Shown: positions 5,090 to 11,171 of the stretch, piece by piece
How positions within the stretch are numbered: position 1 is the stretch's first letter
Layout of the letters: every line of letters begins with the position of its first letter
Assembly: GCA_007130355.1 (NCBI GenBank)
Contig: SLSQ01000108.1
Location: 1 to 11,171, forward strand
Direction of reading: 5' to 3'
Length of the DNA stretch: 11,171 bases
Origin: Trueperaceae bacterium
GTDB lineage: Bacteria; Deinococcota; Deinococci; Deinococcales; Trueperaceae
Position numbers and translations under genes: made by a program
Notes under the pieces: generated by a model
What the model saw: only the letters and a program-made list of their open reading frames with translations
Database searches by the model: none
What the model was told of the DNA's origin: nothing

Positions 5090-6127
5090 GTGCACCGGAC
5101 CGCGCGCTACCTCGACGATCGGATCCTCGGCGATCTCCTCCCTTCGGCCTCCGAAGCGGCCGAGCCGTGCACCGCCGCGCTCGTGGCGCTCGAGCGGCGC
5201 GCCTGCGCCGACGACCCCGGACTCTCCGACCAGCCTCCGAAGGTGCCCGTCGCCGTCGGGCGTCCCGGCGCGTTCGCGCACGGCATGCCTGCGGCGGTCG
5301 TGCTGGACGGGACACGGCTGGTCGGCGCCAAATGGATCAGCGGCGACCCCGAACGCCCGCCCCCGCGCCTGAGCGGCCTGCTGCTCATCGAGGACCCGGA
5401 GGTCGGCGGCGTGCGCGGGATCCTTTCCGCCTCGGCGGTGACCGGCGTGCGGACCGCCGCCGTCAGCCTCGCCGCGCTACGCGCCGCGCCGCCTCGGACC
5501 GAAGGGGCGGCGTCGGGGCGGCCGTGGCGGGTCGCGCTCGTCGCCGGCGGGACCCAGGCGGTGCACCACCGCGCCGCGCTCGAGCAGGTCGCGCCCGACG
5601 CGACGGTCACCTTCGTCACGCGGCGCGCCCCCGGCGAGCTGCCGCTCCGTCCGAACGACGCGGCCACCGGACCGGACCGCCTGCACGAGGCGGTCGCGGA
5701 GGCGGACCTGGTGATCACCTCGGTCGCCTTCGGCACGCCTGGACGCGAGCTGGACCCGAGCCGGATCCGGCCCGGCGCCACGGTCGTGGCCACCGACTAC
5801 GCCACCGCCGTCACCGCCCGGACCGTCGCCGGCGTCCGGGAGCACGGGGCCGACTGGACCGGGCCGCGGCTGATCACCGACGATCCGGTCCAGTTCGACG
5901 CCACCCGCGCGAAGGGAGCGCTGCCCGACTACCCGCCGGCCGACGCGACCCTGGGGGCGCTGCTCCGGGATCCGGCGTCCGATGCGGGCCGCGCCGTCCG
6001 CGAGCGTCCGGTCGGGGCGACCGTGGTCGTGAACCACCTCGGTGTCGCGGTCTGCGACCTGGCGGTGGGGTGGGCGGCGCTGCGCCGCGCCGAAGCGGCG
6101 GGGGCCGGCGTGCTCTTGCCCCGCTGA
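5090..6127 (+). CDS. Ornithine cyclodeaminase/mu-crystallin family protein, divergent
   Basis: This 345-residue protein has the length and layout of the OCD/mu-crystallin family, NAD(P)-dependent enzymes that act on amino acids or imines. Seen: an N-terminal 'RYLDDRILGDLLP' (6-18), 'GAKWISG' with Lys81 at the position of the catalytic Lys, 'SASAVTGVRTAAVSLAAL' with Arg121, and 'VVATDYATAV' with Asp236 where family members keep a catalytic Asp. The nucleotide-binding loop is unusual: AGGTQA (152-157) where GxGxQA is usual, so the first glycine is Ala. The C-terminal 'VVNHLGVAVCDLAVGWAAL' (312-330) is typical of the family. The substrate cannot be predicted: ornithine cyclisation, imine reduction or another amino-acid dehydrogenase reaction are all possible. 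The GTG at 5090 was chosen for the extended -10 six bases upstream. The next gene begins 105 bases downstream and has its own ribosome binding site. Confidence 0.83.
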   Translation: MHRTARYLDDRILGDLLPSASEAAEPCTAALVALERRACADDPGLSDQPPKVPVAVGRPGAFAHGMPAAVVLDGTRLVGAKWISGDPERPPPRLSGLLLIEDPEVGGVRGILSASAVTGVRTAAVSLAALRAAPPRTEGAASGRPWRVALVAGGTQAVHHRAALEQVAPDATVTFVTRRAPGELPLRPNDAATGPDRLHEAVAEADLVITSVAFGTPGRELDPSRIRPGATVVATDYATAVTARTVAGVREHGADWTGPRLITDDPVQFDATRAKGALPDYPPADATLGALLRDPASDAGRAVRERPVGATVVVNHLGVAVCDLAVGWAALRRAEAAGAGVLLPR

Positions 6128-6167
6128 GCCCGACGCCGGAGCGTCCGACCCTTGACGGACGCGCACC

Positions 6168-6190
6168 TCGCCACGGCGCGAAGGTGGCGA
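6168..6190. promoter_or_regulatory. Inverted repeat upstream of the disulfide reductase gene, possible operator or hairpin
   Basis: TCGCCAC at 6168-6174 and GTGGCGA at 6184-6190 form a perfect 7-bp inverted repeat with a 9-base spacer. It lies between a TTGACG hexamer (6152-6157) that resembles a -35 element and the ATG at 6233. No matching -10 is found at 16-19 bases, so the promoter is unproven. It could be an operator, a leader hairpin, or a terminator for the cyclodeaminase gene. Confidence 0.3.
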
Positions 6191-6222
6191 TGCAGGGATC
6201 GTCCCCCAGCCCCACCGCTCCC

Positions 6223-6228
6223 GGAGGT
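6223..6228 (+). promoter_or_regulatory. Shine-Dalgarno sequence that sets the start of the disulfide reductase
   Basis: GGAGGT lies four bases before ATG 6233 and selects this start over an upstream in-frame TTG at 6152, which has no such site. Confidence 0.75.
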
Positions 6229-6232
6229 CTCC

Positions 6233-7639
6233 ATGTCCGAACCGCACGACGCCACCGCCACCGAACGGTACGACCACCTTCTGATCGGCACCGGTCAGGC
6301 GACCGGCACGCTCCTCGCCGGCCTTCCGCGCGACGCCGACGTCTGCGTGATCGAAGGGGCGCAGGTCGGCGGCAGCTGCGTCAACTACGGGTGCACCCCG
6401 ACCAAGACGCTGATCGCGTCGGCCAAAGCGGCGCACCACGCCCGGCGGAGCGAGACGTACGGGGTGCGTACCGGCACGGTCGAGGTCGACGGGCCGGCCG
6501 TCCTGCGTCGCGTCGATCGGGTGCGGAGCGAGAGCCGCGAGGGACTCACCCGGTTCCTCGAGACCACGGACCGGTTCACGCTCGTTCGCGGGTGGGCCCG
6601 ATTCGTCGGCCCCCGACGGGTTCGGGTGGGCGACCGCACGATCGAGGGCGGGACCGTGCACCTGAACGTGGGGACGCGGGCACGCGCTCCGGAGGTGCCG
6701 GGCCTCGAGGACGTTCCCTGGCTCGACTCCCGCGGGTTGCTCGACCTGCCCGACCTGCCGGAGCGGCTGATCGTGCTCGGCGGGTCGTACGTCGGGCTCG
6801 AGATGGCGCAGGCGTACGCGCGTCTCGGTACGCGCGTGCTCGTCCTCGAGGCGGGCCCGCGCGTCGCGTCCCGTGAGGACCCGGAGATCTCCGACGCCGT
6901 CCGCGACGTTCTCGAGGGGGAGGGGGTCGAGATCCGGACCGGCGTCCGCCCGACCCGCGCCGAGGCGGCGGCCGACGGCGTGCGCCTGCGTTGGCGCGCC
7001 GACGACGGGACCGGCGAGGACGCCTTCGGAACGCACCTGCTCGTCGCCGTCGGACGCGTTCCGCACACCGCGGAGCTGGGCCTGGACGCGGCCGGCGTCG
7101 AGGTGGACGAGCGGGGGTTCGTGACCGTCGACGCGCGTTGCCGCACGAGCGCCGACGGCGTGTACGCGCTCGGCGACGTGAACGGCCGCGGCGCCTTCAC
7201 GCACACCGCCGTACACGACGCGGAGATCGTGCTCGACGACCTGCGCGGGGCCGCTTCCGCCCGAACGCTCGACGACCGCACCACGATCTACGCCCTCTTC
7301 ACCGATCCGCCGCTCGGTCGCTGGGGCCTGACGGAGACGCAGGCGGTCGAGGCCGGACGTAGGGTGAAGGTCGCCACGAAGGCGATGGCCAAGGTGGCGC
7401 GGGCCAAGGAGGAGGGCCGGACCGAAGGGACGATCAAGCTGGTCGTCGACGCCGATACCGACCGTCTGATCGGAACGGCCACGTTCGGCCTCCACGGCGA
7501 CGAGCTCGCGAACCTGTTCGCCGCCTTCGCCGCCGGCGACCGGCCGTGGACCGCATTGCGGCGGACGGTGCTGGTGCACCCCACGGTCGGAGAGCTGGTG
7601 CCGTGGATCCTCGACGACCTCGAGGTCCGTCCGGACTGA
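6233..7639 (+). CDS. FAD-dependent pyridine nucleotide-disulfide oxidoreductase (mercuric-reductase-like)
   Basis: This 468-residue flavoprotein belongs to class I disulfide reductases (dihydrolipoamide dehydrogenase, glutathione reductase, MerA). Seen in order: FAD-binding 'IGTGQATGTLLAGL' (18-31); redox motif 'GGSCVNYGCTPTKT' with the active-site pair C49/C54; the NAD(P)-binding 'VLGGSYVGLEMAQAYARLG' followed by 'VLVLEAGPR'; the second FAD motif 'GVYALGDVNGRGAF'; and the C-terminal interface 'VHPTVGE' with His449 and Glu454, the usual His-Glu pair. There is no N-terminal metal-binding domain and no C-terminal vicinal Cys pair, both expected for a true mercuric reductase. The close relatives are the short MerA-like proteins of unsettled substrate. 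It is likely a single-gene unit with a clear ribosome binding site and converges with mscS. A specific disulfide or quinone substrate cannot be assigned. Confidence 0.88.
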   Translation: MSEPHDATATERYDHLLIGTGQATGTLLAGLPRDADVCVIEGAQVGGSCVNYGCTPTKTLIASAKAAHHARRSETYGVRTGTVEVDGPAVLRRVDRVRSESREGLTRFLETTDRFTLVRGWARFVGPRRVRVGDRTIEGGTVHLNVGTRARAPEVPGLEDVPWLDSRGLLDLPDLPERLIVLGGSYVGLEMAQAYARLGTRVLVLEAGPRVASREDPEISDAVRDVLEGEGVEIRTGVRPTRAEAAADGVRLRWRADDGTGEDAFGTHLLVAVGRVPHTAELGLDAAGVEVDERGFVTVDARCRTSADGVYALGDVNGRGAFTHTAVHDAEIVLDDLRGAASARTLDDRTTIYALFTDPPLGRWGLTETQAVEAGRRVKVATKAMAKVARAKEEGRTEGTIKLVVDADTDRLIGTATFGLHGDELANLFAAFAAGDRPWTALRRTVLVHPTVGELVPWILDDLEVRPD

Positions 7640-7657
7640 GTCGGACCGTGGAAAGCC

Positions 7658-7700
7658 AGCGCCGGCGTTCGCTCGACCCGACCGGCGCGGGGTCGGCGCT
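7658..7700. terminator. Nested inverted repeats between convergent genes, possible terminator
   Basis: The 66-bp gap between the disulfide reductase and mscS stop codons holds AGCGCCG (7658-7664) with its complement CGGCGCT (7694-7700), and CGACCC (7674-7679) with GGGTCG (7690-7695). The two stems share two bases, so they are partly alternative folds. There is no T-run. The position suits a bidirectional terminator. Confidence 0.35.
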
Positions 7701-7705
7701 CGGGG

Positions 7706-8653
7706 TCAGCGGGCGTCGGACGCCGCGTCGTCCGGGTCCGGGTCGGGGCGCTCGGCCGCTTCCGGGTCCTCGTCCGGACCTGGGTCCGGGCCCGCGTCCG
7801 CCGTCGGGGCGACGCCGGCAGCCGGTCGCGGGGTCACGTCGCGCAGGTCGATCTTCGGCAGCGGGATCTCGATCCCCTCGCGGGTGAAGGCGACGTGGAT
7901 CCGTTCCTGCAGGCGGTTGCGGACCTCGAGCAGGTTCTCGCGGCGCGTCCAGACGCTGATCTGCAGATCGATCGAGGACGGCCCGAACCCCTGCGCGATC
8001 AGGAGCGGCGCCGGTTCCTCGAGGATCAACGGGTCCTTGTCGGCGACGCCGAACAGGATGCGGCGCACGTGCGCGAGGTCGCTGTCGTAGGAGACGCCGA
8101 CCTGGAGGTCGTAGCGTCGGATCGGGAACCGGTTCAGGTTCGTGATCCGGGTCTTGACCATCGTCTCGTTCGGGATGCGCACCATCAGGTTGTCGAAGGT
8201 CCGGAGTCGGGTCGAGAGCAGGTCGATCGACAGCACCTCGCCGGTCACCCCCTCGACGGTGATCACGTCGCCGATCTCGATCGACCGTTCGAGCCCCAGG
8301 AACAGACCGCTGATCAGGTTCGACGCGCTCGTCTGAGACGCGAACGCGACCGCCGCGGTGAGGATCCCCGCGGCGCCCAGGATCACGGTGAAGTCGAAGC
8401 CGAAGGTGCGCAGCGCCGACACCGCGAACAGTCCGAAGATCGTCCAGAACGCCGCCCGCTGGGCCAGGAGCCGCGTCTGGGAGGCGGGGCCGCGCCAGGT
8501 GCGCTCGGTCAGCCGGCGCGCCGCGCGGGCCGCGAGCCAACCGAAGGCCAGCAGCAGCGTGGCCTGCAGCAGCGGGGCGACGAACCCGAGATCGAAGGCG
8601 ACGCCGGTCGCGCGCGACAGGCGTTCGCTCACGTTCGCGAGCCACTCGCTCAC
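7706..8653 (-). CDS. mscS: MscS-family small-conductance mechanosensitive ion channel
   Basis: This 315-residue inner-membrane channel opens under membrane tension to release solutes during osmotic downshock. Predicted helices lie near 24-42, 66-84 and 88-122. The last includes the pore-lining TM3 segment 'GAAGILTAAVAFASQTSASNLISG' with the Gly/Ala pattern of MscS. The cytoplasmic beta domain follows (125-175: 'IGDVITVEGVTGEVLSIDLLSTRLRT', 'VRIPNETM'), then the alpha/beta vestibule domain (183-270). Residues 282-315 form an acidic Pro/Asp-rich tail beyond the usual end, perhaps unstructured. The start is GTG 8653, preceded by GGAGGGG four bases upstream, and it overlaps the TGA of the DUF432 gene (GTGA), so the two are probably translated together. 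It is the last gene of this unit. Confidence 0.95.
   Translation of the reverse strand: MSEWLANVSERLSRATGVAFDLGFVAPLLQATLLLAFGWLAARAARRLTERTWRGPASQTRLLAQRAAFWTIFGLFAVSALRTFGFDFTVILGAAGILTAAVAFASQTSASNLISGLFLGLERSIEIGDVITVEGVTGEVLSIDLLSTRLRTFDNLMVRIPNETMVKTRITNLNRFPIRRYDLQVGVSYDSDLAHVRRILFGVADKDPLILEEPAPLLIAQGFGPSSIDLQISVWTRRENLLEVRNRLQERIHVAFTREGIEIPLPKIDLRDVTPRPAAGVAPTADAGPDPGPDEDPEAAERPDPDPDDAASDAR
8650..8653 (-). other. GTGA start/stop overlap (DUF432 to mscS)
   Basis: GTG 8653-8651 of mscS shares two bases with TGA 8652-8650 of the DUF432 gene. With the nearby GGAGGGG this fits translational coupling of the two products. Confidence 0.85.
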
Positions 8654-9468
8654 GTCGCCCCTCCGCCGCTGAGCCCGAGCCACCGTCCGAACGACCGCAG
8701 CGTGAGGCCCGATTCGGCGCTGCGCCGGGGTTCGGCCAGACGCGTCGTGCGCCCCGCCTCGCTCGGCGGGTCGCGATCGACGCGGACGGCGGCGCGACCG
8801 TCGTACTCGCCCCCGTGCTCGAGCCGCACGGAGGAGGTCCACAGTCCGCGCGGGCCGCCGAACAGGGGCAGGTGCTCGACCGGGACCCGTATCCGATCGA
8901 GCGAGAGCGGCGCGTCGGAACGGTTCGCGACCCGGACCGGCGTGATCGCCCGGTGCGGACGGGCGGGCAGCTCGTTCAGTTCGAGGCGTGCCGCGGTCCG
9001 CGAGGCGTACGCCAGTTCGCCCTCGCGGGTCGAGGGACCGAACCAGGTGTCGGACGGCCGGTAGCACGGAGCTTCGATCAGCTCGTGCCGCGGACCGGCG
9101 GTCGCCACCTGCGTCCAGAGGGGCGTGCTGACGAACAGGAGGACCGATTCGCCGGCCGGGACGGTCAACGGATCGGCGGGACGCACGATCACCGCCCGGT
9201 CGGCGAGACGCGGTTCGAGCACGAGCTTCGGTGGCGGCGAACGGAAGGCGAAGCGGTGCGCATCGCTCGTCGGTGTCGCGGTTCCGGCGTCGCTCGGGTC
9301 GACCACGACGCCGATCTCGAGCGTCGCGTCAAGCGGATCGTCGCTCGACGCGACGTGGACGCGCCACTCGTGCGGACGGCGCTCGGCGATCACGGTCGCC
9401 GGACCGATCCGGAAGCGGCGCGCCTGACCGGTCGTGAACGCGACGGGGACCCACCAGTCGTTCGGCAC
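8650..9468 (-). CDS. DUF432 family protein encoded next to MscS
   Basis: This 272-residue protein has no signal peptide or membrane helix and is predicted cytoplasmic. Features I associate with DUF432: 'VIVRPADPLTVPAGESVLLFVSTPLWTQV' (93-121), where other members have a 'PVVVEPG...LTFPIEIGV' pattern; 'SDTWFGPSTREGELAYASR' (139-157), matching the 'KYALYG...G...RY' segment; and 'PVRVANRSDAPLSLDRIRVPVEHLPLF' (177-203), matching the domain's beta-rich C-terminal half. DUF432 has no firm biochemical function, but its genes are, to my knowledge, often beside mscS, as here. A regulatory or assembly role for the channel is an inference. The GTG start at 9468 follows TATGCT by six bases without a Shine-Dalgarno, so it is probably leaderless. 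The last 30 residues are Gly/Ser-rich. Family assignment is from memory of the pattern. Confidence 0.75.
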   Translation of the reverse strand: MPNDWWVPVAFTTGQARRFRIGPATVIAERRPHEWRVHVASSDDPLDATLEIGVVVDPSDAGTATPTSDAHRFAFRSPPPKLVLEPRLADRAVIVRPADPLTVPAGESVLLFVSTPLWTQVATAGPRHELIEAPCYRPSDTWFGPSTREGELAYASRTAARLELNELPARPHRAITPVRVANRSDAPLSLDRIRVPVEHLPLFGGPRGLWTSSVRLEHGGEYDGRAAVRVDRDPPSEAGRTTRLAEPRRSAESGLTLRSFGRWLGLSGGGAT

Positions 9469-9474
9469 GCGCTC

Positions 9475-9480
9475 AGCATA
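9475..9480 (-). promoter_or_regulatory. -10 element for the DUF432-mscS unit
   Basis: TATGCT on the minus strand ends six bases before GTG 9468, within the 34-bp gap after the monooxygenase stop. This suggests that the DUF432-mscS pair has its own leaderless promoter rather than depending only on readthrough. No -35 is recognisable. Confidence 0.5.
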
Positions 9481-9502
9481 CGTTCTGGCTCCGGGCGGCA
9501 CC

Positions 9503-10705
9503 TCAGCGTCGCATCGCGAAGGTGCGCGCCAGCCGGTCGGCGCCGCCACCGGCGAGCCAGGCACGCACGAACCGGTCGCGCAGCCAGGGGAACCGCGTGG
9601 CACGCCCGACGCGCACGTTCCACGCCGCTCGAGCGGTCGCCGACCGCACCCGCGGCCGGTGCGCACGTTCGTACCGGCGGAGGGCCTCGTGCAGCGGCCG
9701 GCGCCCGTCCAGCCACGCCCCGGCTTCACGGGCCAGCGTCTCGGCACCGAGCCAACCGAGCGTCATGCCCTGCCCCCCGATCGGTGCGACCACGTGCGCC
9801 GCGTCCCCAGCGAGCCAGACCGGACCGGCGCCGAAGCGGTCCGTGCTCCGAAGGCGGATTTCGAAGCTCGACGGGTGCGTCGCCGTCCCCGGATCGACCA
9901 CCTCGCCGGTCCGCTCCCGGATCCGGCGTGCCAGGAGTTCGGGATCGGCCTCGGCCGGACGACCGTCGGTCCCCACCACCCAGCGTCGACGCCCGCCCGG
10001 CAGGGGGAACGCCTCGACCACGCCGCGTGGGTGCAGGACGATCGAAGCGCCGTCCTCGTCGGGAGCGACGGGGCCGTCGTTCGCCGCCAGGTCGGCCATC
10101 AGGTAGGCGTCGCCGGTCGGAGTCTCCCGGACCAAAACGCCGAGCCGGGCGGGAACGTCGGACGCAGCGCCGTCGCAGGCCACGAGCAGCCGGGCGGTCG
10201 CTTCGCTCGGGGCGCCTGGACCCGTGGTGCGGAGCTCCACCCCCCCTTCGCCGTCGGCGCCGGGGCGCACGGTCCAGTCCACCACCCGCACGCCGCGGTG
10301 CAGGGCCTCCGGTGCGCTCCGTCGCAGGCGGGCCTCGAGGTGCGCTTCGGTGGCCGGTTGCGGCACGGTCAGCACGAACCGGTACGGATCGGGCAGCGCC
10401 GACGCGAAGTCGACCCGGCCGAGGACCCGGGGCGGGCGACCGGACCGGGCGGACCAGGCGGTGCCCTGCCGCACCTCGAGCCCGTCGCCACGCAGCGCGT
10501 CGGCCAGGTCGATCCGGGCGATCGCCTCGAGTCCGGGCGGGTGCACGCCGATCGCGCGCGTGCGTCCGGAGGGGCCGTTGCGGCGTTCGAACACGGCGAC
10601 CTCGCGACCGTCCTCCGCCAGGCGCGCGGCGAGGAAGAGCCCGACCGGCCCCGCCCCGATGATCGCCACGTCGACCGTGCCCGTCGGTGCGGCCGCCCGC
10701 GTCAC
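9503..10705 (-). CDS. FAD-dependent monooxygenase or oxidoreductase (PHBH/UbiH type)
   Basis: This 400-residue flavoprotein of the group A aromatic hydroxylase/geranylgeranyl reductase fold probably oxidises or reduces an aromatic or polyketide-like substrate with NAD(P)H. Motifs: the FAD dinucleotide-binding GAGPVG (17-22) ending at Glu40, the DG motif 'CDGAASDVPARLG' (177-189), and the GD motif 'GDAAHVVAPIGGQGMTLG' (300-317) that contacts the flavin. No signal peptide is present. The start is GTG 10705, overlapping the TGA of the upstream methyltransferase; there is no good ribosome binding site, so translation probably depends on coupling. An upstream in-frame ATG at 10762 would add 19 Arg/Pro-rich residues and a 61-bp overlap, and is less likely. 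A methyltransferase followed by an FAD oxidoreductase is the layout often seen after a type III polyketide synthase. Confidence 0.88.
   Translation of the reverse strand: MTRAAAPTGTVDVAIIGAGPVGLFLAARLAEDGREVAVFERRNGPSGRTRAIGVHPPGLEAIARIDLADALRGDGLEVRQGTAWSARSGRPPRVLGRVDFASALPDPYRFVLTVPQPATEAHLEARLRRSAPEALHRGVRVVDWTVRPGADGEGGVELRTTGPGAPSEATARLLVACDGAASDVPARLGVLVRETPTGDAYLMADLAANDGPVAPDEDGASIVLHPRGVVEAFPLPGGRRRWVVGTDGRPAEADPELLARRIRERTGEVVDPGTATHPSSFEIRLRSTDRFGAGPVWLAGDAAHVVAPIGGQGMTLGWLGAETLAREAGAWLDGRRPLHEALRRYERAHRPRVRSATARAAWNVRVGRATRFPWLRDRFVRAWLAGGGADRLARTFAMRR
10702..10705 (-). other. GTGA start/stop overlap (methyltransferase to monooxygenase)
   Basis: GTG 10705-10703 of the monooxygenase overlaps TGA 10704-10702 of the methyltransferase, the third such junction in the window. 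It supports the monooxygenase start chosen here. Confidence 0.8.
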
Positions 10706-11171
10706 GGTCGGGGTGCGACGCCGGCGTGCAGGCGGAACGGTCCGGCGCGGCGCGCCGACCATCCGTCGGGGAGCAACGGAGCGAGCTCGTGCGGACGCCA
10801 GGCCCGCCGGATGGAGCGCAGTCCGTCCTCCCGCACGAACGTGCCCCGGAACGGCAGGGAGAGCGCCCAGAACGCCGGGAGCGCCCAGGCGGTCCGGTGC
10901 AGGTCGGCGTGCACGACGACGCCCGTGGCGGCACGCAGCCGTTCGCAGGTCGCGAACAGCCGGGCGGCCGCATCGGGCGTCAGGTGGTGCAGCAGGTGGT
11001 TCGAGACGATCAGGTCGAAGCCGCCCTCGGGCGGCGCCAGGTCCTCCGCCCGTGCCTGCACGATGCGGACGCCGGGCGGCAGGGGACGCGTGCGTGCGAC
11101 CTCGGTCGCGACCGGATCGGGGTCGGCGCCCACGATCCGCAGCGCGATCCCGTCGCGCGCCGCCCAGGCGG
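10702..11171 (-). CDS. Class I SAM-dependent methyltransferase, C-terminal part (partial)
   Basis: The frame is open to the right edge, leaving 155 visible residues of the C-terminal two thirds; the glycine-rich SAM-binding motif I lies outside the window. Visible motifs: the strand-2 acidic residue in 'LRIVGADPDPVATEVAR', an 'ARAEDLAPPEGGFDLIVSNHLLHHL' segment with the strand-4 Asp and the LHHL helix typical of methyltransferase type 11/12/25 enzymes, and a C-terminal region 'GVVVHADLHRTAWALPAFWALSLPF' that is unusually hydrophobic. That last stretch resembles membrane- or lipid-associated methyltransferases that act on quinone or polyketide-derived phenols. The gene is coupled to the FAD monooxygenase. 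The substrate is unknown, but the pairing suggests tailoring of a polyketide or lipid-quinone product. Confidence 0.85.
   Translation of the reverse strand, partial: AWAARDGIALRIVGADPDPVATEVARTRPLPPGVRIVQARAEDLAPPEGGFDLIVSNHLLHHLTPDAAARLFATCERLRAATGVVVHADLHRTAWALPAFWALSLPFRGTFVREDGLRSIRRAWRPHELAPLLPDGWSARRAGPFRLHAGVAPRP

Noticed and set aside
6152..6190. MerR-type promoter with the palindrome between -35 and -10
   Set aside because: TTGACG is present, but no -10 hexamer lies 19 bases downstream, and no merR-like gene is in the window.
5477..7579. Long minus-strand open frame opposite the cyclodeaminase and disulfide reductase
   Set aside because: It is antisense to two well-supported genes, without a ribosome binding site or recognisable domain.
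6233..7639. Naming the disulfide reductase merA
   Set aside because: No mercury-binding N-terminal domain, no C-terminal vicinal cysteines and no mer operon nearby.
8815..10662. Long plus-strand open frame opposite DUF432 and the monooxygenase
   Set aside because: It is Arg/Pro-rich and antisense to coding sequence; no motif.
1..11171. tRNA, rRNA, insertion sequence or phage attachment site
   Set aside because: No cloverleaf-like or rRNA sequence, no transposase or integrase frame, and no long terminal repeats were seen by eye. Composition is uniform across the window.

Overview
The window is a very GC-rich (by eye about 70% or more), gene-dense bacterial chromosome segment with ordinary housekeeping and metabolic genes and no mobile element, phage, CRISPR array, rRNA or tRNA that I can see. 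Third codon positions are almost all G or C. Several genes have a TAnnnT (-10-like) hexamer ending 6 to 10 bases before the start codon and no Shine-Dalgarno sequence, which suggests leaderless mRNAs. Together with the gene content this fits Deinococcota (a Truepera-like lineage is my best guess) or a GC-rich actinobacterium. The taxon is an inference, not proven by the sequence.

Layout. (1) 1-154 (-): start of a secreted protein with a signal peptide and an Ala/Gly/Ser repeat, cut by the left edge. It is divergent from (2) 205-1425 (+), a THUMP/RlmL-type RNA methyltransferase. (3) 1539-4198 (-): a three-gene unit read right to left, DUF4287+SRPBCC protein, acetamidase/formamidase-family amidohydrolase, lipoprotein. 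It converges on the methyltransferase, with a 10-bp inverted repeat between them. (4) 4257-4841 (+): free methionine-R-sulfoxide reductase, divergent from unit 3 across a 58-bp promoter region. (5) 4919-4999 (-): a probable 26-residue membrane peptide with a very strong ribosome binding site. (6) 5090-6127 (+): a divergent ornithine cyclodeaminase/mu-crystallin family enzyme. (7) 6233-7639 (+): a mercuric-reductase-like flavoprotein disulfide reductase. (8) 7706-9468 (-): a DUF432 protein translationally coupled to an MscS mechanosensitive channel. (9) 9503-11171 (-): a class I methyltransferase (cut by the right edge) coupled to an FAD-dependent monooxygenase. This pair resembles the tailoring genes usually found after a type III polyketide synthase.

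How the genes fit together. Three gene pairs (amidase/lipoprotein, DUF432/mscS, methyltransferase/monooxygenase) overlap by the same four bases GTGA, pointing to translational coupling. The methionine sulfoxide reductase and the disulfide reductase are both redox enzymes, but they are separate transcription units. The methyltransferase/monooxygenase pair probably modifies a polyketide or quinone-like product. The DUF432/MscS pair is probably an osmotic or mechanical-stress module. I found no clear new defence or mobile system. The most interesting items are the leaderless start pattern, the 26-residue peptide, the DUF432-MscS pair, the cyclodeaminase with an altered nucleotide-binding loop, and the possible polyketide locus that continues past the right edge.
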